Source of the DNA: Dipteris shenzhenensis
Taxonomy: Eukaryota; Polypodiophyta; Polypodiopsida; Gleicheniales
Direction: 5' to 3' (one strand)
Length of the DNA: 64,000 bases
NCBI GenBank assembly: GCA_047967505.1
Contig: CM106538.1
The position numbers and the translations under genes are program-made. This document shows positions 45,134 through 57,460 of the stretch, one piece after another (positions within the stretch are counted from its first letter, which is position 1; the number at the start of each line of letters is the position of its first letter). A model generated the notes under the pieces. The model was not told the DNA's origin, ran no database searches, and was given only the letters and a program-made list of their open reading frames with translations.

Positions 45134-47467
45134 GCGGGCATTTCTCGTTGGTTCAAGAATCACCTGTGCAGCTGTATTTGATCTGCTGCGTTGCTCTTCT
45201 GTCTCAATTTCTTCAGTGTCTACCCAAGAGGAATCCATTTGTTCCTCGTCCTTGTTTTCATATCCATCACGAGAATTGTAAGATCTAGCTTTTAGAAGAT
45301 TGTTTATACGCCTTGTATGCACATCCATTGGACTTTTTTTTGTGTCAGATGCATGCACATTTTGCTTGCAGAAAATCGGCCCTTATTCTTGCAACATCCT
45401 CCATTGGGCGAATTTTGTAAGAAATGGTTGCAAAACTAGTGCTATTGAGGCTTTCTCCTCACAAAGGGACGAAGCACTGTGCCCGTTTTTGGGAAGTGGA
45501 TTCCATCCACGCTCATGTTCTATATTCTCGACCTGTCGGACGGTATTTTGCAGGCAGACCCATGAAATGAACCACAGCCTTGGCGAGAAGGATGAAAGTT
45601 AGTGACCGCACATGTCGGGCGAAAGAGAAAAATATATAGTATCGTTAGTGATCGCACATGTTCGACTGTCAATACTACATGTTTTGGCAACATAAATAAG
45701 CCCCTTAAAATGTGGATCATGGCTAGAGAGGGCATGGAAATTGTGACTCGCGATTTTCAGTCGTCTTTAATGTCCATACTCCAAACTATACTACCAAGCC
45801 TTCTCTAGATGAGCTAGAGATTGAGAGAGGGGGAAAGAGTAGAGAAGCTACCGGGGAGAGTGGCCTTTCCCATGCGTGTCTCTAGAGTCCATAATCCAAG
45901 CTAGAGACAAACCTCTCCAAGTATCTTGCATTAAAGCTACTGGTACCAAAGGCAACTACCAAGCCTTCCCTTGATGAGCTGCCCATTGAGAGAGGGAGGA
46001 GTAGAAAGCCATGAGAGCATGCATGTAGCAAATATCATAAGTGATCAATCTAGTGGTGAACATTAATAAGATTGTATGCAAGGGCCCATGTTCTTTCCAT
46101 TGTCATAACCATAGATGAAGAATGGTTGATCCCAACCTATTTACCATCATTGCCATTTTTTAGAATGGAGAATGGTTGACCTTGGGCCATTCGCTAATAT
46201 GCAGGGAGGTGGAGCTCTTGAGATCCAACAAACTAGATCTCTTTTCCAACTATCAACATCTGCCACATTATGTTTACGTTGAATCTAGTAGGTCCTTTTA
46301 CTCTTCTAAGCAAGCTCTTCCCTTATGCCTCACAAACTGATGGACGACATTGCTTGGCCAACCTTCCTCTTATCATAATTATGGGCATTGATATGTAAGC
46401 AATTTCAACCTAGTCATAAAGTTAGCCTTTTGTGTATATTCTATACATGACTTTGCTAAAATGCCTAGTTTCTTTTTTTAAATCTACCTATTTTGGAGTT
46501 ATAAGTATGTTAGGATAGTTAAAGTTTGGAAGGTAGTGACCTCTAATTTTAGTCCCATAAGGTATGGGTGGTATGCTATCCATGCGATCTAGTAGGGATC
46601 TAGCTCAAGGTCTAGTGTGAGTCCATCCCAAGCATGTGAGTGCTACTTAGAGGGATGATGCATGTTGCATCCAAAGAGGACAAGCGTCCCTTCTCTTTAC
46701 ATGAAAGACCAACCAGTCACCAAATTACGTCCAACTTATTCTTGCCATTACAGGGTGAGATCTTTAACAATTAAAGTAAAAGCAACTATGAGATTTTGTG
46801 TAAACACTTCTTGCACATCCACTCACAATATGAATATATAAGTCACCTAGGTCGATGAAGCATAGAAGAAAAGCATAAAGCTAGAGTAATCAAATGGCTC
46901 AAATATTTCAAAGTCCTAGAAAAAGGTGATACGAAAATGCTTGCACTTCCTTGGTAATATTCTTTGTATGTTGTTTTTAATGGACTTTGATCATTGCCTT
47001 TCATACTCATGATTGTTTTACCTATTGTTAGGGGTCAAAGTATGGCTCAAGTATGGTAGGGTGTAGCAAGATTTTGTGATGTTGTGAATATATTTGAGTG
47101 AGGTATCTAGTAACAGGCATAACTTTTGAAATTCTATTTTATTTGCAACAATCTTCGTGTCTAAAAGTATCCACATGATTTAAACATTCCTTTGGAAGAA
47201 AATGTATTATTTTGTATCCATACTTTCAACCATAACATCAAGCCATAGTGAAGCCCTTGAGGAATATAGGACATTTGAAGTTCATGCCTTTAGAACATTA
47301 CTTTAGGTGCATGTCCATGCTTCTACTAGAACTAATTCCTCACCAATTTGGTTTGGTTGTATAGTTGCATCCAATTCAATGCTTTAGACAAAACTATGAA
47401 TACTTCTCAAAATATAGGCTATAAAGTGTTTATGAGGACGATCAAAGAAGTAGTATATAGTTGAAGT
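45134..47467. other. Kinase 3' flank and intergenic stretch
   Basis: No gene recognised. A diverged duplication of about 170-bp spacing links 45788-45840 and 45957-46010 (ccaagccttc, gatgagct, attgagagaggg). Confidence 0.4.
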
Positions 47468-47547
47468 GCATCATTCAATAAAAACTTCAACATTGAACAT
47501 GATCATAGCATCATTCAATAAAAACTTCAACATTGAACATGATCATA
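47468..47547. repeat. Two-copy tandem repeat, 40-bp period
   Basis: gcatcattcaataaaaactt at 47468 is repeated almost perfectly at 47508. Confidence 0.9.
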
Positions 47548-47624
47548 ACATGTTATTGAAAGTCTACCTTGGTAAAAGTTTCCTATATATTTTCATTAGA
47601 AGAACTTGCATAGAAAATATTTAA

Positions 47625-48840
47625 TTGTTTTTGTCCCAATATATAGACAGACTTCTAACATGCTTCCTATTATGAGCGGATTTGCTCTAAATCTAGTGTA
47701 AGAAACTGGCAGAAATTCCATTAAATTCATATTTTATGCATGAAATTTTACTAAATGGTGCAAAATGACATGATAATCTTCTAAATCATGCCTTTCCATT
47801 TGTTTTGATATGCAACATGACCCCATTTGGATTTGTAAATCAAAAGATACAAGACGTTGAAATTCTCATCTTTTGGGCCCGTGCTCCCTCTTTTGGCCCA
47901 AAAGATGAGAATTTCGACATCTTGTATCTTTTGATTTACAAATCCAAATGGCCTGTGCTCCCTCTTTTGGCTGAAAAGATAAGAATTTCGACATCTTGTA
48001 TCTTTTGTTTTACAAATCCAAATGGTGTCATGTTACATATCAAAACTTAACGCGCTCCCTCTTTTGGCCCAAAAGATATGAATTGCGACATCATGTATCT
48101 TTTGATTTACAAATCCAAATGGGGTCATGTTACATATCAAAACAAATGGCAAGGCATGCTTTAGTTGGTTATCATGACCTTTTGCACCAATTAGTAAAAT
48201 TTCATGCATCAAAATGAAAATTTAATAAACATTTAGTCGATTTGTTGCATCAAATCTAGAGGAAAGTTTACCTAATCAAGACCATGTTAATATGTTGTCT
48301 ATTTTGGCTTCTACTATTTATTTTTATAAGCAAAGGTTGATTTGTTTTGGAATCTAACTCATTTTAAAAAAAGAGATGTACTTACTCTTTAGATTTTGTT
48401 GGATTGGATGTAAAGTGATTTATTAGGGAGGGAATTTTTGCAAATAGAAAAACATGGGTTTTGTTCCAAGAGTGAATAGAGTTCAAAACAAGCATTTGCA
48501 CATGCATGTAATGTGGACTATTCCATTCAAGGAGTCCTAGGAAACTTTTGACTTATGTGGAAGATTTCATTATTGATCTCACTTATGTTGGTAGAGAGAG
48601 AGAACTTGATTATGGAGGGTTACCAAAAATTGAATGAGGAAAAGTGAGCAAAGGTAGGGTGTGTCTTTACTAATGATGCCTTGGCAATGACATAGGTCCA
48701 ACTCTCTCATGGACTTTTGAAGAACTAGACAATTTTGCTACTAAAATAGGGATTTGTCAATCTATTATTGTTTTATTTTGATTTTATTTTTTTTTTGCCT
48801 CACTCGCCTTTTTTGGTTCGCTCACTTTTTGGTAATCCTC
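47625..48840 (-). repeat. Composite dispersed repeat, copy B (with foldback core)
   Basis: In reverse complement this aligns with 1495-2445: the same flanking phrases stand in the same order around the foldback at 47685-48270. Copy B has an extra segment of about 200 bp between flank and core (48270-48430) and three internal repeats that copy A lacks. Confidence 0.6.
47685..48270. mobile_element. Foldback element with internal hairpin repeats, about 585 bp
   Basis: Long terminal inverted repeats: gcatgaaattttacta near 47739 pairs with tagtaaaatttcatgc ending near 48207, and pairing extends outward through ctctaaatctag / ctagaggaaag and inward through ggtgcaaaa and the catgataa words. The centre holds three to four tandem units of about 75-90 bp, each with ctccctcttttgg, gacatcttgtatcttttg and tttacaaatccaaatgg, and each with a short hairpin TCTTTTGGCCCAAAAGA. 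It contains no coding region. Non-autonomous foldback transposon or MITE is the likely class. Confidence 0.75.
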
Positions 48841-49985
48841 CATTCTTTTTAGAATAATATAAGATGCGAGAAGTTAATCCTTTGGGGCATTCACTATGTA
48901 ACATGCCCTACATCATGTGTGTTCACAATAGTTCTAATGTTTGGCACAATTGATCATACCAAGTTTGTGCATCTTTAAATTTATTTTGAATTTGCAAGGT
49001 TGGAATATGGGAAGGAAAAATACAATTGCATCATTAAGATCCAAAAAGGTCTAACATTGGTTACGTTTGTGTTATCGTCAAGTACAATGTTATCTTACTT
49101 CAATCATAATCCTAAGAGGACCCCTTGATCATCCCACCATGATCATATCCCTAAGATGCGCAATTTGTGTATAATCCTTAATATCCAAATGTGTGGTGTG
49201 CATATGTGTTGGCCCTATGGTCTTAGCTATATAACCCCTTTTATTACCTCAAAATCAACCAATTTGGTTGGATGTGAAGTCCAAACATGTTGATGACCAT
49301 CCCATCTTCAAGCCACGTGTTTATATTTTGTCAGTCCTGATCAAGTGTATCAGATGTGTGGTCCATAATTGCAATCTCTGATCATCCCACCCTAATTATA
49401 GCTAGGTGGATAAAATGCATGTTTAGAAGGTTAACATTTGGATCATATATGCTAGATTTGATCATCCCCCCAATCGTGGTGTGCAAATGGGAATCTTGAG
49501 CATCCCCAACGTGTGTGTTTATGCTACTATGATTCCCTAGTCACTGTACTATATTATACCTAATACCTACTAAGTACAATGGAATCAAGTTAATGCCCCA
49601 TACTAGGTACAGAGATCCACTAGTAGTGCTAAGTCAACAAGATAACAAGGATAAGAATTATTAATATGAAGAAGATTCAATGATTTGTTATGCAACTTGT
49701 CTAATGGAAGATACTCGGTACACCATTTGCAATGATTATTTCTATGAAAAGCCACAAAAAGTTTTCTCAAATTTTTAAACTTAAAAAGGTAAAAGGTTTG
49801 ATATAAACACAGCTAAGGAAGCATTTTAAAAAATCATTGATATTAACATTAATATATCATATATTGATGATTATATCGACAACTATATGAATGCTTACAA
49901 CACCTTAGAAAAACAAAACATGCTTACAACACCTTAGAAAAACAAAACATTGGGGCTCACAATTGCCCTAATCTACCGTAAATGA
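48841..49985. other. Intergenic stretch with a small duplication
   Basis: No gene recognised. A 29-bp tandem duplication (gcttacaacaccttagaaaa) lies at 49893-49951. Confidence 0.4.
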
Positions 49986-49989
49986 GTAA

Positions 49990-50024
49990 GTGTGTGTGTG
50001 CGCACGCGTGCACATGCATGCGCG
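49990..50024. repeat. TG/CG alternating purine-pyrimidine tract
   Basis: GTGTGTGTGCGCACGCGTGCACATGCATGCGCGC: alternation is unbroken over about 34 bases and is rich in CG steps, favourable to left-handed DNA. [Confidence was missing; value supplied in repair.]. Confidence 0.9.
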
Positions 50025-50582
50025 CTTAGATTAAAGAGTCCCATCAATAATTGAGCCATACAATTAATTCCATCAATTGGATAAAAAGGAAAAAAAGGGA
50101 AACAGAAGGGAAAAATATTTGAGACATCTTAAGTTGAAAAATGCAACAACTAGAGTTTGCAAAAATTTCCACCAAAATTAAAAATTTGCAATAGTATTGA
50201 GTTTGACAAATACAATATTGAAAAAAGTTGTCGAATCCTCAGGTAGTCCAAGTTTTGAGGTTAGGGTGTACTTTCCTGCCACCATCCAAACAAACTAGGT
50301 GTTAGAACATCATAGTTACGTTTGGGTAGACAGTTAATGCATGTTTTCTCTGGCTTGTTATTGCTTTACCTAGGAATATAGACAACCATATGGATTCTTA
50401 TATAATTAAAAAAAGTTTAAGTCACAAGTGGTGTAAGGAGCGAATGGGTGCATGGGTTGAGAAGGGATTAGAGGAGGTATGGGAAGATTAGTGTGCATGG
50501 TGTGTGGGGTGGTTAAAAAGAGAGTGTAAAGGGGAGATTTCAAGGGGGGTACATAAAATAATAATTCATAGTTAGGGAAGTA
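50025..50582. other. Intergenic stretch, no gene recognised
   Basis: Nothing supported. Confidence 0.4.
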
Positions 50583-50583
50583 A

Positions 50584-50676
50584 GTGTGTGTGTATGTGTC
50601 TGTACACATGAGTGCGCATGTGTGTACATGTGTATGTGTGTGCATGGGTGCATGTGCATAGTGTGCGTGCATGTGT
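50584..50676. repeat. TG-rich imperfect microsatellite
   Basis: TGTG/TATG/CATG units with few breaks. Confidence 0.85.
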
Positions 50677-50822
50677 GGTCAAAGGGACGTATACCCAAAA
50701 GTCCTCCACCAAGTAGTATACCATTCTTGATACAATCATTGGTGCTACTCATCCCCAAGCTCATCTAAGTCCTTGCTCGAGTCATTGTCACAAAGCTAAA
50801 GTGCACAACTAAGGACTATGTG

Positions 50823-50983
50823 GCCCAAGAAAATAGGAAGAAAGAGGATAAGAGAAGCCAAAAGCACCATGTAATTTAAAGGTCTTAGGCTTATGATTAT
50901 GTGGAGCAAGAAACTAGGAAGCGAGAGGATAATACAAGCCAAAAGCACCACATAGTCAAAAGGTCTTAGCGTTATGATTTTCA
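50823..50983. repeat. Two-copy tandem repeat, about 81-bp period
   Basis: Copies share ccaagaaa/gcaagaaa, taggaag, gaggataa, agccaaaagcacca, aaaggtctta and ttatgatt. Confidence 0.75.
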
Positions 50984-51149
50984 ACCATAGAAAGTACAAG
51001 GCTACCCTCCATTTTATAGAGATGGAGAGCTATAAATCCCTCAATCAAGGATGAGGCATACCATTTTCCACCACACATGATTCTTCCATCTTGACCACAT
51101 ACTTATAGGGACTCTTTACACCATGCCCTATGAGCAAGGTATTCCAATA

Positions 51150-51172
51150 CCCCCCCCTCAATGCAAGAATGC
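51150..51172 (-). other. Polypurine tract and LTR start of a copia element (minus strand)
   Basis: On the minus strand a G-rich run preceded by TTGCATTGAG is followed by TATTGGAATACC, close to the common plant LTR start TGTTGGAATA. The 3' LTR would extend leftward from about 51157, but I cannot define its end. Confidence 0.4.
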
Positions 51173-51363
51173 ATTGGACATTACAGATCCCTACATCTTT
51201 TAGAAACTATGCTATGCCTTTCTAATGAGGAAATTTTTACAAGATGGTTACACCATGGGCTTTTTACAGAAAGAGTGAACTAGAGAAGTTCACTAGACAA
51301 CAGGTGGGAGGAGGCTTGCCCATAGTTACCCGCCTTTTTTGTGCTGTTGTGCTACTCAGACAT

Positions 51364-52045
51364 TCATGAGGAAGATGTCCCATCTCCCACACTTTTTCTT
51401 TGAGGGTCCTTCTTGAAGCATCTAGACTCCGTATGCCCCTTCTTCTTACAAAAGGTATATTTTAATTGTACCCTTGTAAACATAGAGAAGGCTTGAGTGG
51501 AAGTCATGGAGGTAGATGTCAATGTAGAGACTCGCTCCTTTATGTTGCTTCCTTCCACAATAAGTGAAGAAATACATCGCTCAAAAGATGGAGATGGAAG
51601 GTTCTTGAGTGTGATGAGGGAATCATACTCAGGTGGCATACTCTTAAGGAGACTATGTCATTTCATTCACTTTGAAGCCAATTGAAACTAATTGTGCTGT
51701 GATGCTTTTGATGTTGGAGATATGGGCTCCAAGTGCTTCATTGGATTTTGCATCGAATCTCAAATGCTAACTTTGAAATTTTAACCTTGGTGCCATATAA
51801 TTTTCCAACTACTCTCCCATGTCTTTGGATGATGTGAGATTCAAGATATGATGGATGAGATCCTTGTTAAGATGGAGTGTGATTGTTGATTGTGCCTTCT
51901 CATCATGTTCCTTGTCATCTTCATCATTTTCCTTAATTTTTCTCATGCCCTTGACTCAATGACCTAAAACCCTCAGACATGAGTAGGTAACGGATTGAGA
52001 CTTGACAGGTATGGAATCATGTTCCATCAAACTTGTCAATAGTGA
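51364..52045 (-). pseudogene. Copia gag remnant 1
   Basis: The minus strand begins with a leader (gacactgcca, then gtaagacctt) shared with the gag at 54.8 kb, an ATG near 52055, the gag start TITIDKFDG, a broken middle with many stops, then the open frame 51639-51364 with MPPEYDSLITLKNLPSPSF and a zinc-knuckle whose first cysteine is replaced by Tyr (YTFCKKKGHTESRC; family C-x2-C-x4-H-x4-C). Gag coats the RNA in the particle. No protease or RT follows: a polypurine tract lies only 0.2 kb downstream, so the pol genes are missing. Confidence 0.75.
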
Positions 52046-52059
52046 TTGTTTGCCTCACC

Positions 52060-53450
52060 ATTAAGAAGGTCTTACTAGTTTATAAAGAGATTGGCAGTGT
52101 CTAATCCCTTGATAATAACTCACAATGAGTTAAAACTCAAATTTCATAAAATAAAGCTAAAGAATGTGCTCAATGAAAATTTTCTTCTCTATGTGATTCT
52201 CTTCTATGGTTTTATAGGTCCTTGAAAGTGGGTTAAAGAAACTATAAAAGCCCAACAAGTTAGAGTCAACGTTATAGTTGACTTAAATTAGGAATTTAAT
52301 GAGAAACCTTGTAAACAAGGGTAGGAAAAGAAATTGAGCTACCATGCATCACTATTTCAAGACCTTAGCAAAAACTATGGGAAAAAGAATTTCGAGGAAA
52401 TGCAAAAGGAATTCATCAATGATGTCCTTGTGGATTGTTCCCCTTTTTTGTAAGGAGCCGACCACTTTGCACAACATGCCACTGAGAATAGAACACTAGG
52501 GACTTCAACTATGCCAAGAGAGAACTTCTAGATAATTTTGGTGTTAGTAGAAGCAAGAAGAACCAACTACGACTTCTAAAAGAGACAATGAAAGGTAGAA
52601 GATGTTCCATAGGTTTACCCAGTCATTAAGGAAATTGCAAAATTGCAACTCTATGAGGACTCTGAGTATTGCAATGAACTATGAAAAAGAGAACCTCTTG
52701 GCTGCTGATATTTTTGAAACCAACGTCCTTCAATAGCAAAGAAACTTTAGACAAAACAATTGAGAAACAATAGAAGCTCCAACGGCATCACACCTAAGAA
52801 ATAGCCCATAAGCTTCTGGCAAATGTTGAAAATAGCCAATACAAGCTCCTTCAATGAATGCATAATTTAAAGAGGATCATGGATATAGAAAATCGATACT
52901 ACTATTGACATATCATATATGGACAATTAGATTGATGGCTTTTTCAATGCTTAAATACTTAAACAAAAAATTTAGGGTAGATTTGGGCCTGATAGTGCCC
53001 TATTTTACCCTTAAAGTATCTACCTATCTATCTCTGTGTGTGTTGCCACTCTCATCTCCCCCCTCATCTGAGTTCTTGCTCAAGTTACCATCCGTGTCTT
53101 TCCTCAATTCATCACCCTTGTACTTGGGCCAACAAGGAAATGATCCTCCTTCGACCCATCCTTATTATCACCACCACTTTTGCATAGTGCCTAAGAGTAG
53201 ACTCACCATAGGCACCTCCTGTCTAATGGTATCCTCTCCTATGAGAAAAAGACCAAGCCAATGGGGTGAGCACTTTTAGTCACCCCCTAGCTCCTAACTA
53301 GGTACATGAAGTCTCTCAGACCCTTTTATGGAACCAATGCTTTGCAATAAAAAATACAATAATTTTAGGGGAACTACTCTGGGCAGATAAACCTTATTGA
53401 TTGAACACATTAGAAAAAAGGAAAAGTCATAGAGATTACACTCTTTGGGG
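52060..53450. other. Intergenic stretch, no gene recognised
   Basis: No supported feature. The open frame 52905-53279 shows no domain. Confidence 0.4.
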
Positions 53451-53455
53451 AAATC

Positions 53456-53745
53456 AAGGTTGTTGGTTCATAGAGAAAGCAATGAGGCACAATGAACAAA
53501 TCTTTATTCATGAGTGGTTACATATATAGGCAACTGCCTCCATGTTGGTAGATACTAGATCCACAATCATCTCCATGATTATCTCAATCAGTCACCTCCT
53601 ATGATCACTCACACATCACACCAACTTGACATACCTAACTACCAAGTCACTAGAACCTTCTAGCACACCTACACTCACACACTCCTTGCATAGGACTCCA
53701 AGCCCAAAGGCATACACACACAGACATCAATTTACCCCTTCATCC
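53456..53745 (-). repeat. 3' LTR of copia gag-bearing element (approximate)
   Basis: On the minus strand a long G run is followed by TGAAGGGGTAAATTGATG, a likely LTR start, then TATATATG (53517-53524) as TATA box, AATAAAG as polyadenylation signal, and an end near ACCAACA at 53456. Size would be about 290 bp. I found no 5' counterpart to the right of the gag. Confidence 0.45.
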
Positions 53746-53944
53746 CCCCCCCCACAAATTGATGACCTCATCCCTCAATAGTAGTACATGAGATGCTCCA
53801 TGGCTTGCCCACCATCATGTGGCAACACACATGGCCCCAACCTGAGACTCACTCTTAGGATTCTTGGTTTACAACTGGGAGATAGACAATGACTATGTAT
53901 GAAAAGCCCAATGAGTCCAACAAGGAAAGAATCTCAAAAGACTA

Positions 53945-54819
53945 ACAATCATTTAAGGATGGACTATCCATGGTAGAGAACCATTATTGACCTCACACAC
54001 ATATAACTTAGAAAACATATGGATCCTCACCCTTGTTAGAATTGACTTGGGTGTTGTAAGTAGTGACAGCTTTAACATTCTCTGGTTCTTCTTCTTCTTC
54101 AGTCTCAACAAGATTGGCTGAACATCTCTTCTTTGCATAACATTCCTTTTCAAAGTGTCCAGGTTTGCCACAAAAGTTACACGTCATTTTGCTCTTTCCC
54201 TTGAAGTTTCTTTTGGCCAAATATGCCCCTTCTTTGTAATATGCCCCTTCTTTGTAATCACTTATTTGTTTGATCTTTCTTTCCTCTTCCAAGAGGGATG
54301 CTTCAATTTCTACCAGACTTATCTTTGGTATATTGGCGAGTGTGGTTACAATAGTGCCATATTCTTTAGTGAGACTTCTCAGTAAGAAGGCTATTACAAT
54401 ATCTTTGTCAAGATTAAACTTGATGCTAGATAACTGTGTCAAAATGCTCTTCACTGAATTTAGATGTGAAGACATGGATTCTCGTCTATCCAATTTTAAA
54501 TCAAAGAACTTGATATGCAAGCTAAACTTAGAGCATCTTCCCTGCACTCCAAAAACATGTTCAAGATGAGTCCATGCAGTATGAGCAGTCTCACATCCAT
54601 CAATGTGATGGATAAAAGAATCACTCCAACAGCAATTATAGCAAGTGTTTTTTCATCTTTGGGAAGCCATGAAGCTTCTCCTTCCCTAGCTGTAGGTTTA
54701 GTTTCTTTCCCATTTGCCACCTTCCATATTCCCTTTTTCATGAGAATAAACTTTAGTTTTGTTTGCCAAGTGTGGAACCGCTCTCCTTCAAACTTATTTA
54801 TTTTGAGTTTGGAAGCCAT
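53945..54819 (-). pseudogene. Copia gag remnant 2 with intact zinc knuckle
   Basis: The minus-strand frame from ATG 54819 starts MASKLKINKFEGERFHTWQT with KLKFILMKKGIWKV, as in UBN2-type copia gag. A frameshift near 54600 moves it into the next frame, which runs to 54008 through LNSVKSILTQLSSIKFNLDK and the zinc knuckle CNFCGKPGHFEKEC (intact C-x2-C-x4-H-x4-C). A further frame shift gives a few residues ending NNGSLPWIV at 53960, the lead-in to a copia protease, and then coding stops. Pol is deleted; a putative LTR follows 0.2 kb downstream. Confidence 0.85.
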
Positions 54820-54829
54820 TTTGGGAAGG

Positions 54830-56397
54830 TCTTACCAATTTAATGGCAGTGTTTAATCCCTTTACAAAAGATCAATCTTTCTGAACAAAGAAATCACCTT
54901 CACCATATAGATGCAAATTGCAAGATAAGAATTCAAAAAATCCTAGTTGTTTGGCATATGCATATCTAGTTGGCTTCTCCCACAACCTCTTAACTGGGGT
55001 CTTCTTTACCTTGTACTTTGTCTTTGTAGTCTTCTTGGCATTTGAAGTACTTTGAGAACTTGAAGTTGGCATGTTGTCAAGAGATCAACATCAACTGAAC
55101 ATGGAAGAACATTCTCTGAACTAAAAGAGCACACTTTGAATCTCTGAACTATACTTTCACTCCTCAAGCATTTAGTGTAGCATCAAAAACTCCAAACAAT
55201 AGACTAGAAATGCTTGCAGAGAACATAGGAACTTTGGAGGCTTGATACCTCACTTCAAACATCATCAAGCTTGGGGCTTTTTCTACACAATCAGATATCT
55301 GTAGGTAAGGAAGACTCAAAACAAACCATAGTTGAAATGGCGCATTACATCTCCTAGGGCAGCAGCATCTTCTTCACCTGAGGAAGCTTTGTCTTCTCTT
55401 GAATCGACTAGTTTTTTGTTGATTACTCCCTCGTTACTCAACCAAATCACTCCAAATCTCTACTGTGGGTAGCTCTAGTAGTAGAGAAAGCATGGCTCAG
55501 AGGAATTACGAGGTAAGCGACTATGGTGACCAGCATTGCAAAAGTGGCACGGATAAGACAGAGAGGCAGTATGCCAATCTAACTTGGCTAGTAATTTTAG
55601 GCCATTAAGAGAAATACTCTCAATGTGATGGGAAAGTCTTCGATTAGTCAATTTTTGTTGAAGATAGTAAGACCACCAAATTTCAACAACTGCAAGCCTT
55701 CAAATTTTAAAATTTTGCCTAAAATTTGTTAAAAAGCAAAAAAAGATTAATGTTGATTTTATGTTGCAAGCTTTGGTGGATAGGTGCTGAGAATGAGCCA
55801 TAAGCATTTATATTGTAAGACTTTACTAGCATTTAGACACAAGCTTCTTTAACCAATGTGTAGCAAAATAGGCAAAGTGCAAGCTAAAGATTTTGATGCA
55901 CAGGTAGAAATTGATGGCCATCAGGTAGGGGATGATGAGATTCATAATCAAAGTTAGGGTAGCACTAGGAAGAAGCCTCTGGCATAGAGGATAGGCAAAA
56001 AGCACAGTACTGGACACGATGACTCATGAGAGGTGGTGCCATTTGATGGGCTTCATGATTCTTGTCATTGAGGCATGTGTGAGAGAGTTGATGTGGCAAT
56101 AAAACATTTATAAGATTGAAGGACTTAATAAAAATTAATAAAGTTTATTAAGGCAAAAACGGTGCAATGGATAAAGTCAATGCTGCATAAGTCAATGATG
56201 AAAGCTTGATGGAACCTGCTCATGCGCAACAAGTACTTACTATTGTTGACGAGTATTGCTGAGGCTTACAATCGTGCATGGTCCTTGAATAGAAAACGAC
56301 CTTGCACCTTCAACAATTGGTTCAAAGTGTGAGACATGCATTGGATTGTCATGGTATATAGAAGATGAAAATGAGCGAGGGAAAAACTTGCATCATA
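54830..56397. other. Intergenic stretch, no gene recognised
   Basis: Probably includes the leader of the copia element just left of it (54820-54870, shared with 52.06-52.1 kb). No other feature supported. Confidence 0.4.
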
Positions 56398-57460
56398 TCA
56401 GCAATAAATTTGGAACAACCACTTCAAATGTTACTTCCTCAAATAGCTCTACCAGCTCAAATTCTTCATTAGTAAAGGCAGGCTAGGACTCTCTAGATGG
56501 CAACTACATTGTTGCATTGTCAGTACCATATCTTGCTCTGCCATCCTGATCAACATCAGGAAGATCATTGATCGCACAGACCCTTTGCAAGATGAATGTA
56601 GTTTGCAAAAGATCTTTTTCAACAGTAACACAGTTCCTATGCTTTTGCAAAGCACATACTGTGATTGTTTCTGTCCCCGCAAAAAAATGACAAACCCAGT
56701 CATCATGCACTATAAATAAATTCATAAGCTCATTGATTAAATGATGTGGCTTCTGGTGTGGGTTGATGATGGTTTTGGTACCATCAATATACCATAAGTT
56801 TTTGTTTATGAATCTATGAGAGACACCATGATCTTTTAGCCCTTGGATATAGCCATTCAAGTGCTTACGAACCTCATGTAGGCCCTCGGCTATTGTGCTC
56901 ACGAAACAAAGCATAGGCTGAACAATGAACATGCAAAGAAGCCTACTATTACCCCTACTGTTACACTCACTCCATGCAAAGAAATCTTCTAAGAAAATGT
57001 TTTGGGCTGCCTTAACCAGGGCTATCATAATCCTTCTTAAAGTACTCAAACCCAAGTCTTTTTGCATCCCCTTGTTCTCAAAATAATGGTTAGAAATGTT
57101 TTTCTTCCAAAAGCTGTAGTAAGCCAATTCTTCTTAACCTATCCATAAAACCTACAACTAAAAAGAATGGACACTCACTCAATAGGAATAGTAGCATAAT
57201 AGTAGGCCAAGATACCATAAATCTTGTCAAGACTCATCGATCAAATATGTGAACTTCAAACGTGACATGCATGCTCTCTGCTTGAACCACATGCCATCCC
57301 AAATAAGTTGCTCTCACATGAGAACACAGTGTCACTAGCACAATCTACATGTAGCTTTATGTTTCCTATGATTGGTGTGATCCGTTTGCACAATTTAGCC
57401 GACCACCTACCTGGGAATGTAGAATCATCACATTTTTGTTGGGAATGTAGAATCATCACA
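56398..57460 (-). pseudogene. DNA N6A/N4C methyltransferase-like (class beta) pseudogene
   Basis: The main minus-strand frame (57127-56504) contains INPHQKPHHLINELMNLF, then WVCHFFAGTETITVCALQKH, then RNCVTVEKDLLQ. This is the order seen at the C-terminal end of bacterial-type class-beta amino methyltransferases: HPxQKP-x2-L, the SAM-binding DPFxGxGTT motif, then the ribose-binding G-x-E-x2. Here the motif I Asp is His (CHFFAG) and the second Gly is Glu (FAGTE). After two in-frame stops the frame goes on with an acidic tail (NEEFELVELFEEVTFEVVV) to a TGA at 56398. Upstream, 57459-57256 reads DSTFPGRWSAKLCKRI and FSCESNLFGMACGSSREHAC, presumably the same protein. The catalytic DPPY-type motif expected in the N-terminal half is not visible. 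A dead copy of an unusual gene, origin unknown. Confidence 0.5.

Noticed and set aside
55826-56017. Minus-strand open frame near the methyltransferase-like locus
   Set aside because: No motif in common with it and separated by about 0.4 kb of stop-rich sequence.
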